64,000 nt of DNA from Caenorhabditis remanei (GCF_010183535.1 NC_071332.1:10354001-10418000), one strand, 5' to 3'. Shown: positions 33,505 to 46,155, counted from the stretch's first letter. A program made the numbers and translations. The notes: generated from the sequence alone by a model not told the origin.

Positions 33505-36289
33505 CTTGTTCTCTCTGAAACTGATATTTTATGACGACGTGACATAAGCTTGGTTTTACGGGAAAATTCAGAAACTTCTTAGAATAATCATGAAATAATG
33601 ATAAATAAACTCTGTCTTCTCCTTATCAGTAGGAGTCTATAGATGAAAGTTGAGGAAAGAATCGTATAGTTTTAGTTATAAGAGGGGGAAATATACTGAT
33701 GTGACTGGAACGGAAAAGGTTTTGTTGTTTTCCGAAAAGAGAGCCATGGAGACCAATTGGAGCGCTTGGAGAGCAGTGGGAAATGCGCAAAAAGCCAGGA
33801 AGAAAGAGAAAAAAGAGCAATACACTTTGTTGGGAAGTGTCTATTTGCTAGGCGGCGAATGGAAATGCTGACAAATGGCTGACACTGGCATGTATCTTGT
33901 ATTGTTGATGGGAGGAGAAAATTGAGAAAAAAACGAAGAAGGAGGAGGTCATGATGATTTAAAAGTTCATAGAAGAAAGACACATGAGAAGTTCTGCAAA
34001 ATTGTGAGAAAGCTAAACTTTTCAAGTATTGAAATATTCAGACGAGCATAGGAACTTTGAGATATTTAACATCGCCTTCATTTTTGGTTCAGAAACTGGA
34101 TTTCTCAGTTTTTCCAATTTAGAATTTCAAATAGAAACAACTTTGTTCGAAACCTTCAAAGCAAAAACGTTACAATGAATGATTAACCTAATTCTACGCC
34201 TACTTCAACAAAACCGTAAACGTACGTTATTTCGTTCTTTCAAAACTTGGAAAGTCGCCACGGAAATCAAGAGAATCTTGTCAATAAACCACTAAAAGCT
34301 CAAGGTTAAACGAAGTAAACAAGCGATGCCCGAGGGCATTTCGTGTGGGAAACATGATCTGTTAGGTAGATCAGTGAGCTCATCGGAACGAAAAGTTTCA
34401 CTTTTGATTTTATGTAAGGCATTCATCGTTGTATCGAGCTTGGAAACATGCATAGCTGAAAAGTAGCAAAGACTTCACAGAATAACATAATTCTGGAATG
34501 AAAATTCAACACAAGCTGGGCAATTTCCAACCTAAGACTAGTCACTAAAAATTTGTGAAACCTTTTGGGGAAAAAGATGCTAGAAAGTGAGAGAATTTAG
34601 ACTGCGAAAGAGAAAAACCCTACGCAGAACGGCCGACCTCCACACAAACAACAACAAATTTGGAGAGAGAAAATGAGCGGAGAAGAGATATAGAGTGCGG
34701 AAAAGGTTCAAACAACATTTTGAAAAGAAGAAGGAGTGAATTATTTCGACGGAAATAAAGTGAACTTTTCAGCGGTTGACAAAAAGAAGAGGTCCAGAAA
34801 AAGCACTGAATAATTGACACGAAAAATAGGTTGTTCTGTTGGTTCACGAGAGCAGTAGTTTGGGTGATTGATTTTATGTCAAATAGGAAAACTCACTATA
34901 GTGGATAAACTTGATGCGGAGAAAAAAAACTTATCAAGAAGATTGAGAATTCTGAATATGGCCCCAACGACTTTGTTTACAGAGTTGATCCACGAGAAAG
35001 ATGTCATTTTGTAAACATTTACAGTTCACGCCACTGTGAAAACAGTGTTTCATATAAATTCTCCATTTTCATGGTTTTTGGAACCTCTTCAGAAATGTTA
35101 GAGCAGTGAAGCCTAGAAATTTTTCATGAATCAAGAAAACATTGTTTGACTGTGAGGCTTCATTTCAAGGATGTTATTTAGAAAAATGGCTTCATTGCAA
35201 ACTTCAGAGTATTTAACTTGGAAGATTGTCCTTTCACCTAAACTCTGATCATTCTCTCTTCATTCCATATGGATGAATGATCTTTAACGTTTGCATCAGA
35301 TTTTATAAGTTTTATAGAGGCAGTAAGAATTTTATAAAAGAAGCTCTTGAAACCAAAAAGCAGTGTGTTTCTGCACCTTGGTTGCATTACTATACTTTAA
35401 AACGAAAAAGTGGGAAATGAAGTGAACAGCCAGTTGGTTCAATTATTTGCTGCGCGGAGATGAAGGTAGTAGCCGCGCCGGCAAATTGTTTGAAAGTGAA
35501 ATGTTTTGTGTGTCTATTGAAACGTATTGAAACTTTTTTGTTTGTTGTTGAGTTTTTGTTTCCGAGGAGCAGAGGACTATTGTTTCAAAGCCTGTTTTCG
35601 AACTGATAGTTTTGTCGTTTCAGAAAACATTAAAAAAAACTGCATCTTCCGTTTAGAATAGAGGTTGTAAATTCTTCTTCTTGAATCCATTAAGTCCTTG
35701 TAGTTCTTTCTTGATCTTCCCAAGAAAGAAATATTATCAATAACACGTCATTTATGTGATTCATCTCTTTCTTCTTTGTATATTTTTTGTCACCCCAATG
35801 TTTTTGTTACACTTCCTGTCTACCCGTCTGTTACCTATCCGATCCAATATGCTATCTCTTCAACACTTGACCGATTCAATTCGCTCAACCAGTGTGTCTT
35901 CTCACGATCTGTTGGCGGTTGAAATATCAACAAAATACTGAATCATTCTCTTTTCTTGATACCTAAAGGTTTTGTTTTCCTGAAGTGTCAGCTCAGTTGA
36001 GCACCGAACCCACGGATATTGTTAGAACAGAAAATATGTTATAGTCTTCTGATTTGAGGAAGACAGAGTTTGAGTTTTCGACTGATTTTGTGACTCATTA
36101 TGCAACGTTTCTCAAACATTTACAAGACGTCATTCTTTTGCGAAATAAAACAGCTCACTTTAAACAAAAATAGAATAAGTTTATTATAGACAACTTTTTG
36201 GCTTGCATCTTCTCTCCACTTTCCTTCTAACAACTCATCGCCTTCTTTTCTATTCGTTTTCCAATATTCAACTGTTCTATATTTTCCAG
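33505..36289. other. Long intergenic region between divergent genes
   Basis: About 2.8 kb between the AIFM3-like and first TIMP-like start codons. It is mainly A/T-rich, with a GA-rich stretch at 33,640-34,020. It ends in TATTTTCCAG fused to the ATG of the next gene, a trans-splice site. No exon chain, array or RNA gene is supported. Confidence 0.4.
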
Positions 36290-36937
36290 ATGTCAAAACT
36301 AACTCTAGTCCTCGCCCTTCTATCCGTTTTACTTGCTGTGACACTTGCTTGCAAGTGTAAAGAGCAATCCACGAAAGAATCATTCTGCAATGCTCATTGG
36401 GTATCTCATGTTAAAGTTAAAATTCGTGTTGGAAAGCAAGGACTTCCAGAAGGATCTGAGAGAAAGGGATTGAACAATCTCAGATATACTGTTCAGCATG
36501 TCGAAGTTTTCAAGGTAAAACCAAGTTAGAACTTTTCTCACAACTGAAATCATAAAAAATCTTTCAAAATAATATCTGTAAACTCATTTATTTGAATGAA
36601 GTTTTTACTGTTCCCTAAAAGTTAAGTTTGCAGAAGCCATCGAACATGACAACTCTTCCTAACGAAATCTTCACTCCATCCGAATCCCCAGCTTGTGGTC
36701 TCACCATTGCTGCTGGTCATGAATACCTTCTTGCCGGACGTGTCGAGGGACCAAATGCTTTGTATACCGTTCTTTGCGGTCAAGTACTCCCAGATGACAG
36801 ATCACAAACCTCCTACGAGAATGTTCTTGAATGGAAAAATGTAAGTGTCAGATTATGTCAATTGTTTCGAAATAACTGTTGTTGTTTTCCAGGTTCCACA
36901 ATCACTTCAGACCCAAATCAAGACTATCAAGTGCTAG
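36290..36937 (+). CDS. Secreted single-domain TIMP-like protein (NTR fold)
   Basis: Exons 36290-36514, 36634-36840 and 36893-36937 give about 158 residues. A clear signal peptide (KLTLVLALLSVLLAVTLA) is followed at once by Cys-Lys-Cys, the mature N-terminal C-x-C that in TIMPs chelates the metalloprotease zinc. FCNAHWVSHVKVKIRVG and YTVQHVEVFK fit the OB-like NTR strands, and ACGLTIAAGHEYLLAGRVEG matches the central NTR block. The last exon ends QTIKTIKC. Only the N-terminal TIMP domain is present, as is usual in worms. The predicted role is inhibition of extracellular metalloproteases and matrix control; C. elegans has two such genes at the syntenic place (timp-1 and cri-2, by memory). The start is fixed by the TTTTCCAG acceptor abutting the ATG. 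Confidence 0.88.
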
Positions 36938-37526
36938 GAAAATAAATACTGATAAATACTCGGATGACAACAACTGATAATAAAATTGAATGTCTCATAA
37001 AAATTGTAATAAAATGTTGACTTTCTATTAAAGAATTGGAATAGCTGAAGTAAAGTATGATGCATAAGAAGTTTCAGTTATTTGTTTTCAAAAGTCAGTG
37101 TGAGTTCTTAGATGTTCTCGAACATACACATTGTGATTTCTAATAGGAAATTTTGATAGAAACAGTATCTGCAATGTACAAAAATGTTTATCTAACCGTC
37201 TTTCCGGTTACCTTCACATGTACGTGTCTACCATGTCTCCTAGTCAGAAAACAAATAGAAAACACAATTATCACCACACATCTGACCCTTCTTTTCCATC
37301 TCCTTCTCCTTCTACATCTATACCATTACCTTCTCCGTTTTGTTTGCTTTACATTGCAGACAAACAACTCCATCCCTTTCTATCACTCTGTGTCTCTTCG
37401 ATACAGTCACTCTCTCTCTCTTCGTTTTCTTGCTCCCCGACCGCTGCCCTTCCCTCTTCTTTTTGCTCATTTGCATAGATACCTGCTTGAGGTCAACTCT
37501 CGGCAAGCCACTTTTTTTTGGAGCTG
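36938..37526. other. Intergenic region with pyrimidine-rich tract
   Basis: Contains the TIMP 3' end (ATAATAAAATTG near 36980). From about 37,280 to 37,480 there is a strongly C/T-biased stretch on the + strand just upstream of the carboxylesterase start. This could act as an outron or promoter element. No coding signal is seen. Confidence 0.4.
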
Positions 37527-39578
37527 ATGTCTCCTCTCTTCTACCTTCTAGGATTATTCCTAGTCCCTTCTGCTTTTGGTGCTGTAAAACCAAAAGTGAC
37601 CACTCCATATGGACCAATTGTTGGTTTCGAGCACAAGTCGTCAGTAACTGGTTCGAAATACCACGTGTTTTTGGGTATCAGATATGGAAATCCACCAGAT
37701 CACATCTACAGATTCCAAGTAAGTGTTCATTGAAACTTTGCTGAATCATTTCGAAACGTTTCCTTTTTGAGTTTTTTTTTTTTTCAAAAAATCAGTTGAT
37801 TGCATCATTTCGTTTCTACTTTTAGAAACCTGAACCAGTAGAAAAGTGGCCTCACATCAATCACGATGCTACCCATTTCCGTGCTTCCTGCATTCCATCT
37901 CTCCGATCAGAGCTTGAAGAACAAGTCAACTATAGTGAAGATTGCTTGTTCCTGAATATTGTAACACCACCTGATGCTGTAAGTTTTCCGCTATTTTCAG
38001 TTTGTTACGTTTACCTTTCAGCGGCAAAAGAAACTACCAGTGATGGTATTCATTCACGGAGGTGGTTTCCAATTCGGAGATTCTTCGATGGTCGGATATG
38101 AGAAAGCAGCTGATAACTTTGTATCTCAAGGTATTATTTTCGTCTCTGTTCAATATCGCCTCGGACCACTTGGGTTCTTCACCACCGGAGACTCGGAGAT
38201 TCCTGGAAATATGGGATTGTGGGATCAAACCCTGGCTCTTCAATTCTTGCATGAAGTTCTTCCTGACTTCGGAGGAGATCCGGATAGAATCACTTTGGCT
38301 GGACATTCAGCTGGAGCTGCTAGTGTTTCTGCCCTTCTTTATTCTCCCCACTCTGATCGTAGGTTGGGAAATAAATGAACATTTCTAGATGGGCTATTTC
38401 AGATCTTTTCAATCAAGCAATTCAACTTTCCGGCAGTATTTTCTCCGAAAGTAATTTGGATCGTAATGTAGTAGAAGACAGTAAGAAATTGGCCAAGGCA
38501 GCCGGATGTAATCAAGAAGATTCGAAGGGTTTGAGAGATTGTATTGAGATCAGAACAGTAGATGAGTTGTTGGATGCTATGGAACAGATTGTGAGTTTCA
38601 AAGTTTAAAAAAAGTTTTGACTATTAATATTTGAATTCTCAGGGAGAATTGATGCCCGGGCCGAGAAACAAGAAATTCCACCCATTCTTCGACAAGGATT
38701 TTTTCCCATATGATGTTGGTAACACTTCCTATTTAATCCATTGCTTTTCAAATTTCAGATCGAAAAAATGTCCCGAAAAGCTACGAAGAAGAAGACAATG
38801 CAAGGACTTGTCAGTTTGGAGAGTGGAATCAGTGTTCTGTACCCAGTCAAACTGGCGAAACTTCTTGGAGTTCCGAAGGAGAGTTGGGCAACTTATAGCA
38901 AGGACAACTTGGTTGATTTTATTAAATCTCAAGGTAGTTTCATTCATTTCGTTCTCTTTTTACAAGAATTGGTTTTCAGTTGCTGTGGAACAGGAGTTCG
39001 GAACAGCTTCTGCTCGCTTCTCGAGTCTTGTTGAAGAATTCTATCTCAATGGTCCCCTTACTGGAAATTCAAGTTTCTATCTGAATGCTTTTGCCTTGTT
39101 GCTCAGTGATCTTCAGTATAATATTCCAACTCTTCACGAGATTGAACTGAAATTACAACATGGATGGGAGACATATTTCTATGTGATTGACTATGATAGC
39201 GAGACAACGAAAGATCCAACTCATCCAATCCGTGGCCCATTCCATGCTTCTGAATTGAGATTCCTGTTCAATTTCGATGGAAAGGATAAGATTCCATTCA
39301 ACGAGAAGGACACGGCTTTCGAAAGTCATTTCGTAAATGCTATTGTCAATTTCATCAACACGGGAAATCCAAGTACTGAAACAGTCTCATGGCCAGCTGT
39401 TTCAAGATCAGAACCATTTGCAAATCTCCATCTGAACGACCAACCATCCCTCCAACCATCGTTCCGTAAAGATGCTTATGAACTCTGGCAATCCGACATT
39501 GCAAAGACAGTTGGAGCAGAGTTAATGAAGAAGAGACTCCCTGCATCGAAAGCAACATTCCGTCACAGTGAGCTGTGA
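37527..39578 (+). CDS. Secreted carboxylesterase (type B)
   Basis: Seven exons (37527-37718, 37826-37978, 38022-38358, 38403-38590, 38643-38714, 38759-38933, 38980-39578) encode an alpha/beta-hydrolase of about 570 residues. A signal peptide (PLFYLLGLFLVPSAFG) is followed by VFLGIRYGNPP. EDCLFLNIVTP, the oxyanion-hole segment MVFIHGGGFQFGDSS, YRLGPLGFF, GNMGLWDQTLAL and the nucleophile elbow GHSAGAASVSALL are all canonical. The charge-relay Glu is probably in LVSLESG, and the His in RGPFHASELRFLF. The triad therefore looks complete, so it is likely an active general carboxylesterase of the secretory pathway. The exon 5 donor (GAT|GTTGGT) was chosen because it alone keeps the frame. The gene sits between the two TIMP-like genes. 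Confidence 0.9.
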
Positions 39579-40298
39579 CTAGCTTTACTTCGACATCAAC
39601 TACTTACTCAACCCACTCCTTCCCCTCCTATTCAATATTATAATGACGTGTTAACTCGCAACAGTCTCATCTATCGAATCGGCTATAGTAGCTGGAATTG
39701 AGCTCATTTTTCATGTTTACGGTTATATACAGTTTCTCTTTTTTCAGTTTTTGCGCCAATAAATCAATTTTTCCGATGATTTTTTGAATACAGTCTGCAT
39801 GAAAACAATGAAAACGAAATACAACAAACTTGTTCGTGATAAATCATTCCAGGAAAAAAACAAGGAACAAACAAAAACACGACAGCTGGTTTTTCGGATT
39901 ATTGTATGGAAAATGCTATAAAAGGAGAACTGTGGAACGGAGAATATAGAAATACTCTGTAGTTCCGAGAGTAATCGAAAATTCGAGAAGAGTTAACTTT
40001 CAGTTTTTTTTCTTTTCTGATGAACCTGATTAATTGATACTAAATAAACAGGTAATCTTCAGTGTGTCCTATTTCTTTATGTTGGTCAGACTGTCAGTAT
40101 GAGATCAAATGAACTGCCAATGTTTATCTCTCTTTTTTTCCTTTTTTCTCTCAATATGTTGTTTTCTGTATGACTGCCGAGAAAACAGGTCGTCAGTTGA
40201 ACTTTATCGGCCAATATATGTCCACTTACTCTGTTTCACTCTTGCTTTTTTCCATTTAAAAGTTGGTTCTTTCGATAATTGCTTTCACTTTTTCCAGA
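39579..40298. other. Intergenic region
   Basis: About 720 bp with the esterase polyadenylation signal (CCAATAAATC near 39,757) and the 5' flank of the second TIMP-like gene, ending in TTTTTCCAG one base before its ATG. Nothing else was recognised. Confidence 0.4.
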
Positions 40299-40962
40299 AT
40301 GAGTCACACTTTCCTTTTTTCGGTTTTATTCTATTTTTGCCTTCTGAAAACTTTTGAATCATGTAGCTGTATGGATTTTCAAACTGAGAAAGAAGGATAT
40401 TGCGCAACATCGTGGAGTAAGTCATCGTGGAGTAAGCCTTCTGGTTTCTAAAAACGAATAATTTTTAAGTTTCGAAAGTCAAAGTGTTGTCAAAAGAAAC
40501 CGACGGACTTGGATTGATGATGTCATACCGATTAGAACATTTGAAAGTTATCAAGGTTTTTTGATCGCCGAAAGGAAAGAAGTTATTTTTTAATTTGGTT
40601 TTCAGGCACCAGAGAACATCACTTTACCTGAGATTATGAATACAGCAACACAAGAGAGTGCTTGTGGACAAACTGGATTCAAAGTCGGAAAGCAATATAT
40701 ATTTGGAGGTAAAATTACAAAATGTCAATCTAGCTATGCTCTTTTTACATCTGTATTTTAAGTATGATCTACTAAGATGATCTTTTTAACAATAATCATG
40801 TTTCCAGGATCCGCTGCCAACAATGACTCTCTTCTGATCACATTCTGTGATTGGCGTGTTCCTTTGAAATATATCGATGAGCCAAAACTCGAAATGAAAC
40901 CAACTTGGAAGAAGTTCGTGGACTCCATCGGAAAGTGTCCAACGCCGCCGAGTCGTTCGTGA
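40299..40962 (+). CDS. Second secreted TIMP-like protein
   Basis: Four exons start at 40299, with introns at about 40432-40488, 40555-40606 and 40710-40807 and a stop at 40960-40962. They encode about 150 residues. The signal peptide (FLFSVLFYFCLLKTFES) is followed by Cys-Ser-Cys, so the mature protein again starts with C-x-C. The sequence continues with YCATSWISKVKVLSK, YRLEHLKVIKAPENITLP, ACGQTGFKVGKQYIFGG and LLITFCDWRVPLKY, matching NTR strands and conserved cysteines. It diverges from the first copy outside these blocks. The expected role is metalloprotease inhibition in the extracellular space. Both copies keep exon borders in similar places. Confidence 0.85.
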
Positions 40963-41310
40963 AGTGAGCGATTGGCATTTTATTACGCAACATTCTCGAC
41001 ATAAATAATGTGAATATAATAATAATAAATGATTTTCGAGATTTTGATTACATGGAAAAAGGATGAGTTTGAACAAAACGAAAGTGTGTTCAAGATTTGA
41101 ATGAATTCAATATTGAATAAGAGAAAGGATCGAGTAAAGCCATTGGAGGAAAGGGGAGAAATAAAAATGAGTTATATATGGCAAGCGTCACGAAAAGTAC
41201 AGAAAATTTGGAGGATTCGCAAAGGGACAATTCAGAAATCACAAGGAAATGAATCTAGAAAGAAACAGAGACAATAGGAATAGAGAGATATTTGGAATTT
41301 CAGAAGGATA
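40963..41310. other. Short region between convergent genes
   Basis: About 350 bp, with AATAATAAATG near 41,020 as the likely 3' end signal of the TIMP-like gene. No further feature is visible. Confidence 0.35.
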
Positions 41311-44300
41311 CTACGATGATGTCTTTTTCGGAATGTAGAACACGAATGGACGAGTTTGAATCACATTTCCTTTGTTGCACTGGGCGGCATTGATGAAATA
41401 CTAAAATAGACACTATTGAGTATTGAGAAAACGAAAAGCAGCTGAAAATTACCGTATCTCCGTTGAACAAGCATCCGTGTCTCTCGTGAACATGCCCGAA
41501 GATGTGATAAGCTGGCTTGATACGTTCGACGGTGGACAATAGATCTCTGCATCCCCAACGTTCATCTCCAAACTGATCGAGGTATCCAAGTGGTGGAGTG
41601 TGAGTAATCAAGACGTCGGTATCATTTGGAACAGCTTTCCAACACTCTGCAAGCTCCTTGGCACGAGTACGATAGAAAGGGAAACCGCGGAGGGGGTGGT
41701 AGGATGAACCGAAGAATTTGACTCCTTCGATCTAAAATAATGAATTTTATCAATTTCTCAATGATATGGATTGATTTTGTGGTAAAGATGCTTACCGTGA
41801 TCTCTTTGTCTTGAAGATAAGTGACATTTGTGAGCAGATTGTACCCTTCCTCCGTTCCCAATCCTTTATCAGCATCCTGTCTATCACTCTGATTCTCGTC
41901 ATGATCGAATCCCAATTCATGGTTTCCGGCAACGACTAATTTGTACTTATGCGGGAAGCGTGTCATCTCTTCGTTGAATTTAATAAGCTCTGCGCGTTTT
42001 CCGTTATTAGTGAAATCACCGGCGTGGATGAGAACGTCTCCATCTGGTACCTGCAAATATATTGACGTCAGATTTTGATTCTTTCTTTTGGTTTTATTGG
42101 ATATTTTATGTTTCCCAGAGGTATCCACTGACGTCAATCTTTTTCATGCTCTCACTTCCTGGTGCAATCAATTTTTCTCAATGGACCCAATTCCCTGGGT
42201 GTTCGTTTCCTCGTCCAGACTATTTCCTTGAGAGATTGAAAAACCAAACGCCTCCATATATCACTTGAAAGTCTAGATTCTATAGTCTAACATCAATGTT
42301 TTGAGTCACGAGATATGAGATTTCTAGGTACACGCAAAGCAGGCAACCGACCTTCGAAACTAGTAATTATCATCAGGAAAACAAAACATCGACACCTTGA
42401 ACAACAGAAACCACTTACTGTGACATTATGCAGTTGTTCATGGGTATCCGAGATGCAAACAACTTTCAAATACGGAGTTCCGTCAGTGGGTGGCGAGTTG
42501 ATATCCCCTTCTTCGTTCAGTTTCGGGATCTCGATTTGAGTCTTGTTATCTTTCATCGAATCCCATAGCTCATTCTCCGCATACGGATCGATCCGCTCCT
42601 TTTTCGCCTCCATATACTGAGCCAACCAGCTGAAAAGTGCGACAGTTATAGAGGGAAAGGGGTGTACGTTCACTTTCACCCCCCACCTCTATCACAATTG
42701 CCCCCCACCTGCACGGTAGGGAATGGCCCCCCATTTTCCTTTCATTATCGATTTAGTTTTTAAAATTCGTGACCTTTCAATGCACCGCGTGGCCCACGTG
42801 TTTGAAGTAGCAGTTCGTTTTTATTAGGATTTCTTATTTATTTCGATTTATCGAAGACTCCAGAATGGTTATAGAGGCAAGTAGGGACCATTAGGGGTAA
42901 GTAAGGGTCATGTGTGAACTCTATTGGCGGTGATTATGGATACATGGACTAGTTCCACATTCCTCCCCCACTCTGATAAGGATTCCATAATTGCCCCCCA
43001 TGTAAAAATAGGGGGGCAATTGTGAACTCTATGGGGGGGGGGGGTGATTGTGGAAACTTGGAGTAGTTCCACATTCCTCCCCCACATTTTCAGGCTCATC
43101 GATTAGTTTTTCTCTTAATCTTAGGCTTAGGCTTCTTCTGAATCTTAGGCTTAGGCTTCTTCTAAATCTCAGGCTTAGGTTTTTTTTCTAAATCTTAGGC
43201 TTAGGCTTCTTCTAGATCTTAGGCTTAGGCTTCTTCTAAATCTCAGGCTTCGGCTTATGTTCAAAGATCATGTCTTTACTCGAACCGGGCGGGGGCAATT
43301 GTGGAAACATATAGTAATTCCACTTTCCTCCCCCACTCTGATAGTGATTCCATGATTGCCCCCCATGGGGGGAGATAATATACCGTACAAGTAGGGGGGC
43401 AATTGTGAACTTCATTGGGGGTGATAGTGGAAGTATACCTAAGGGTTCAGAATGACCCCCCATTCCCGTTCTTGGGGGGCGATCATGGACTGTCGAAAGT
43501 TCATGATCACCCCCCGCTCTGTTATAACCCCCCACCATGGAATCACACCCCAAACCTGTGGGATGGGGGGTGATACCATAACGTGGGGGGTCCTTCCGGA
43601 GTGGGGGGCGATTGTGGAAATATACCGGGAAAGGAAATGGAAAATATAATTATAAATCTAAAAATTTTAGAAGGAACTCAGAAATGGAATTATGAAAAGG
43701 TTATTTTGAAGCTACAAGGTCGGGATTGTTGAAACAAAACAACAATGATAGTAGGTCCATTCGGCAAATTTCAGAAGATTCAACTGAAATTTACACAGTT
43801 TCCAGGAAGAACCGTGGCCTGGTGAACAATCACAAGGTACTAGGCATCAGTGTGTAACAATATTAACACTTTTACTTGTGTCAAAAAAGAAACAAGTCAG
43901 AGGAAGATGTATACAAGGTGTAGTTGAGTCTATGTAGCTACTCAACAGTATTCTTATTTTGAGACAATCATTTTCCCCTTCTAATCTCATCCAAACCGTC
44001 CACGAACTGACCAGGTGGTTAACAGAACCGTAACAATAGAAAAATGGAACATAGTCTCCGATTCAGTAGAGGGTTTTCAGGGTTGGGCAAAAGATCTGGC
44101 ACCAGAAGAAGTGAATATTGGAGGAGATTCTTTCCGAAGAGGCAGACCAGAAAAGTGCGCGCGCCTTGTCGTCGTCTTCAACGTCTTCTAGAGATGGTCC
44201 CCAGGGAGGCGTTCGATTTTTGAGACACTCTCATGTGACTTTCTTGCTCTTCTTTTTCTCGTTTTTATGTGGTTTGGTTTGAACAATGACTGACACGCCC

Positions 44301-44443
44301 CACGACACCATTTCTTTGTCAAAAAATGGGCAAAATTGAAAAATGATGTAGGAGGAAGAGGAGGATGAGGCGGAAGAAAAGATGAAAAAGGAAAAGCTTG
44401 AAAAAAAAACAGAGATAGAAAGAAGGACTCACTCGGAATACAT
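41311..44443 (-). CDS. MPPED-type metallophosphoesterase
   Basis: Five exons (44443-44433, 42629-42419, 42050-41796, 41731-41453, 41400-41311) give 281 residues, the size of the MPPED1/MPPED2 family. All metal-binding motifs are present: CISDTHE, GDFTNNG, VAGNHELGFDHD, VLITHTPPLGYLD and IFGHVHERHG. The enzyme should be a dimetal phosphodiesterase with low activity on cyclic nucleotides, cytosolic by its lack of targeting signal. The first exon encodes only MYSD and is separated by a 1.8-kb intron that contains the G/C-tract and TTAGGC repeats. Phase and GTGAGT donor support it, but an internal start at QYMEAKKERID is possible. Confidence 0.88.
42676..43625. repeat. G/C-tract repeat cluster in an intron
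   Basis: A patchwork of units of the type CCCCCCAT...GGGGGGCAATTGTGGAA on both strands. Two diverged copies, about 42,945-43,095 and 43,300-43,440, share CCCCCACTCTGATA, GATTCCAT.ATTGCCCCCCAT and GGGGGGCAATTGTGAAC. A run of 12 G lies at 43033-43044. Many runs of four or more G could form G-quadruplexes. It lies in intron 1 of the phosphoesterase gene. Confidence 0.7.
43117..43259. repeat. 24-bp tandem array containing TTAGGC
   Basis: About six tandem units of 24-26 bp with consensus AATCTTAGGCTTAGGCTTCT plus TCTA. Each unit holds one or two copies of TTAGGC, the nematode telomere hexamer, followed by a TTCTTCT spacer. Unit starts are near 43117, 43141, 43165, 43191, 43215 and 43239. The array sits between the two G/C-tract copies. 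Confidence 0.8.
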
Positions 44444-45980
44444 GTTGTTTGTCTTGTCTATTTGACCTATGCTTCTTGTGTTTTTGTCTTGTCCAGAGAT
44501 GAGATATGGGTAGCTCAGGGCAAGAAATGGGTAGAATAAGTTGGAATTAAAAGACAAGATGAAGGAATATGGGTGGAGAGAATGAAGTAGACGAAAAGAT
44601 TCTCTCTTTCTCTGGTTGATATAATAATATAGGATTATGACGACTAGCTGAAGAAGTGAGAGACGACTCGTGTATCTAAATAGGTAATTCTAATTCTTCA
44701 GCTTTCACGTGTCTCCATACATCTCCTATTCAAACTTATCTCTCCAAAAAGGGATTCCACCTTCTTGTGACGTTTCCCAACTCAAGAGTACTTTTAGAAG
44801 ACGATGACTTGATGAGAACGAAGTATGGCAACAAAACAAGAGTTTGCATTCAAGAAATGGAGAGTGGGAAAGAATGAAAAGAATGGAAGAAAAGGAATGG
44901 AATGCCTCGGTTGAGTTGGACAAAGTCTAATTGAGTTTGAACTTTTTATACTTTGAAGTTTGGCTTGAAAAATTTCACTACTATTTAAGATACTGATAAC
45001 ATAAATGAGTATTCGACTAGAGAGAAGAATTTGAAGGAGGATTTCGAAGATTTTAATACAATTCACACCGAAGCATTAACGTGGACAAGAAACCTTTAAT
45101 TCTGAAAAATTCACTAACCTTTGGGAGTCTTGCTAGGTTACTTTTTTGACTACAGTTACTACTGGAATCTTTCCCTAGCTCCCACATTTTTACAACTTTG
45201 AGTGAAAAATTAACACTTCAAAACTCCTTTTTGAACGCTGCAGAAATAACTTAAGATGCTCTGCTCAAAGAAACTGGACCTAATTGTCTTTGTAGCAAAA
45301 ATGAAAAAGTTTTAACAAAACGAAGATGGAACGAACTTAGAACAGGGAGAAAATTCAGCTTCATTAAAGGACTATATTGAAAAAGAGTGTTCCAAGCGAA
45401 ATTCTTACGGTAACTACGATATTAGTGATTCGTTTTCTAAACTTTCTTTATTTTTCTTGGTCTTTCCCCCCAACTCAACTGGAATTCAGAACATGGATAA
45501 AATCTGCACAGAATGCAGCTCATCTTTTTTTTTGTTGCTCCAATCCGGTCCGTTTTCCACAAAAAGCATAAAAAGAAATAAGAAACCCTAATGAGGGGTA
45601 GGTCGATGAAGGGTGGCTTTGAAGAGAGAATGAGTACTCATGAATCTACGAGCCCACGCCTCTGACTAATGAGTGTCCTCTCAACATGGATGAAATGATC
45701 AGCACATGAAATGAGATGATTTGACGTCACCACGGTGAGTATAATGACAACATTGAAATATGTTGTACTATTTTGGAGTCTATGAAAAAAATGGGATATA
45801 ATTAGAATTTTGGAAGAAAAAGGAGGAAAGCTGCATGAGTTTCAGAGAAAATGTTTAGACATAGTCTCTCATTACGTATTCAGTTTGTATCAAACATCAC
45901 TGGCAAGACGAGTGTTTTTCATTTATATACTCCTACCTTGGGACTCAAAATTCTCAGAATTTCTTGTTTACTGTTATTAT
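44444..45980. other. Intergenic region upstream of the phosphoesterase
   Basis: About 1.5 kb of A/T-rich DNA ending at the retrotransposon insertion site. Only weak open frames; no motif or repeat is recognisable. Confidence 0.4.
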
Positions 45981-46155
45981 TGTTGGAAAGGCGCGTGGCC
46001 GTCCACGCTGGCAATGACGTGACGACCTTCGAATTATAGAACTAGTGAACTCTGATATTGATTATTCTTTGGTTTAACCATACATAAAACCACCGCTCAT
46101 ATAAACGACTGTCTATCGATTCTTGGCTATTCTTATTCGGCTTCACGATATAATA
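45981..46155 (+). repeat. 5' LTR
   Basis: 175 bp, apparently identical to 49642-49816. A TATA-like CATATAAACG near 46,098 could be its promoter. The next bases (46156 on, TTGGCGATCAGG) are where the tRNA primer should bind; I cannot assign the tRNA. Confidence 0.92.

Noticed and set aside
43033..43259. CRISPR-like array or telomere end
   Set aside because: The 24-bp units are contiguous without spacers, and the TTAGGC copies are interrupted and intronic, so neither a CRISPR array nor a true chromosome end.
43236..43553. Frame ending in KPKPEI-type repeats
   Set aside because: Produced by translating the TTAGGC array on the - strand; it lies in an intron.
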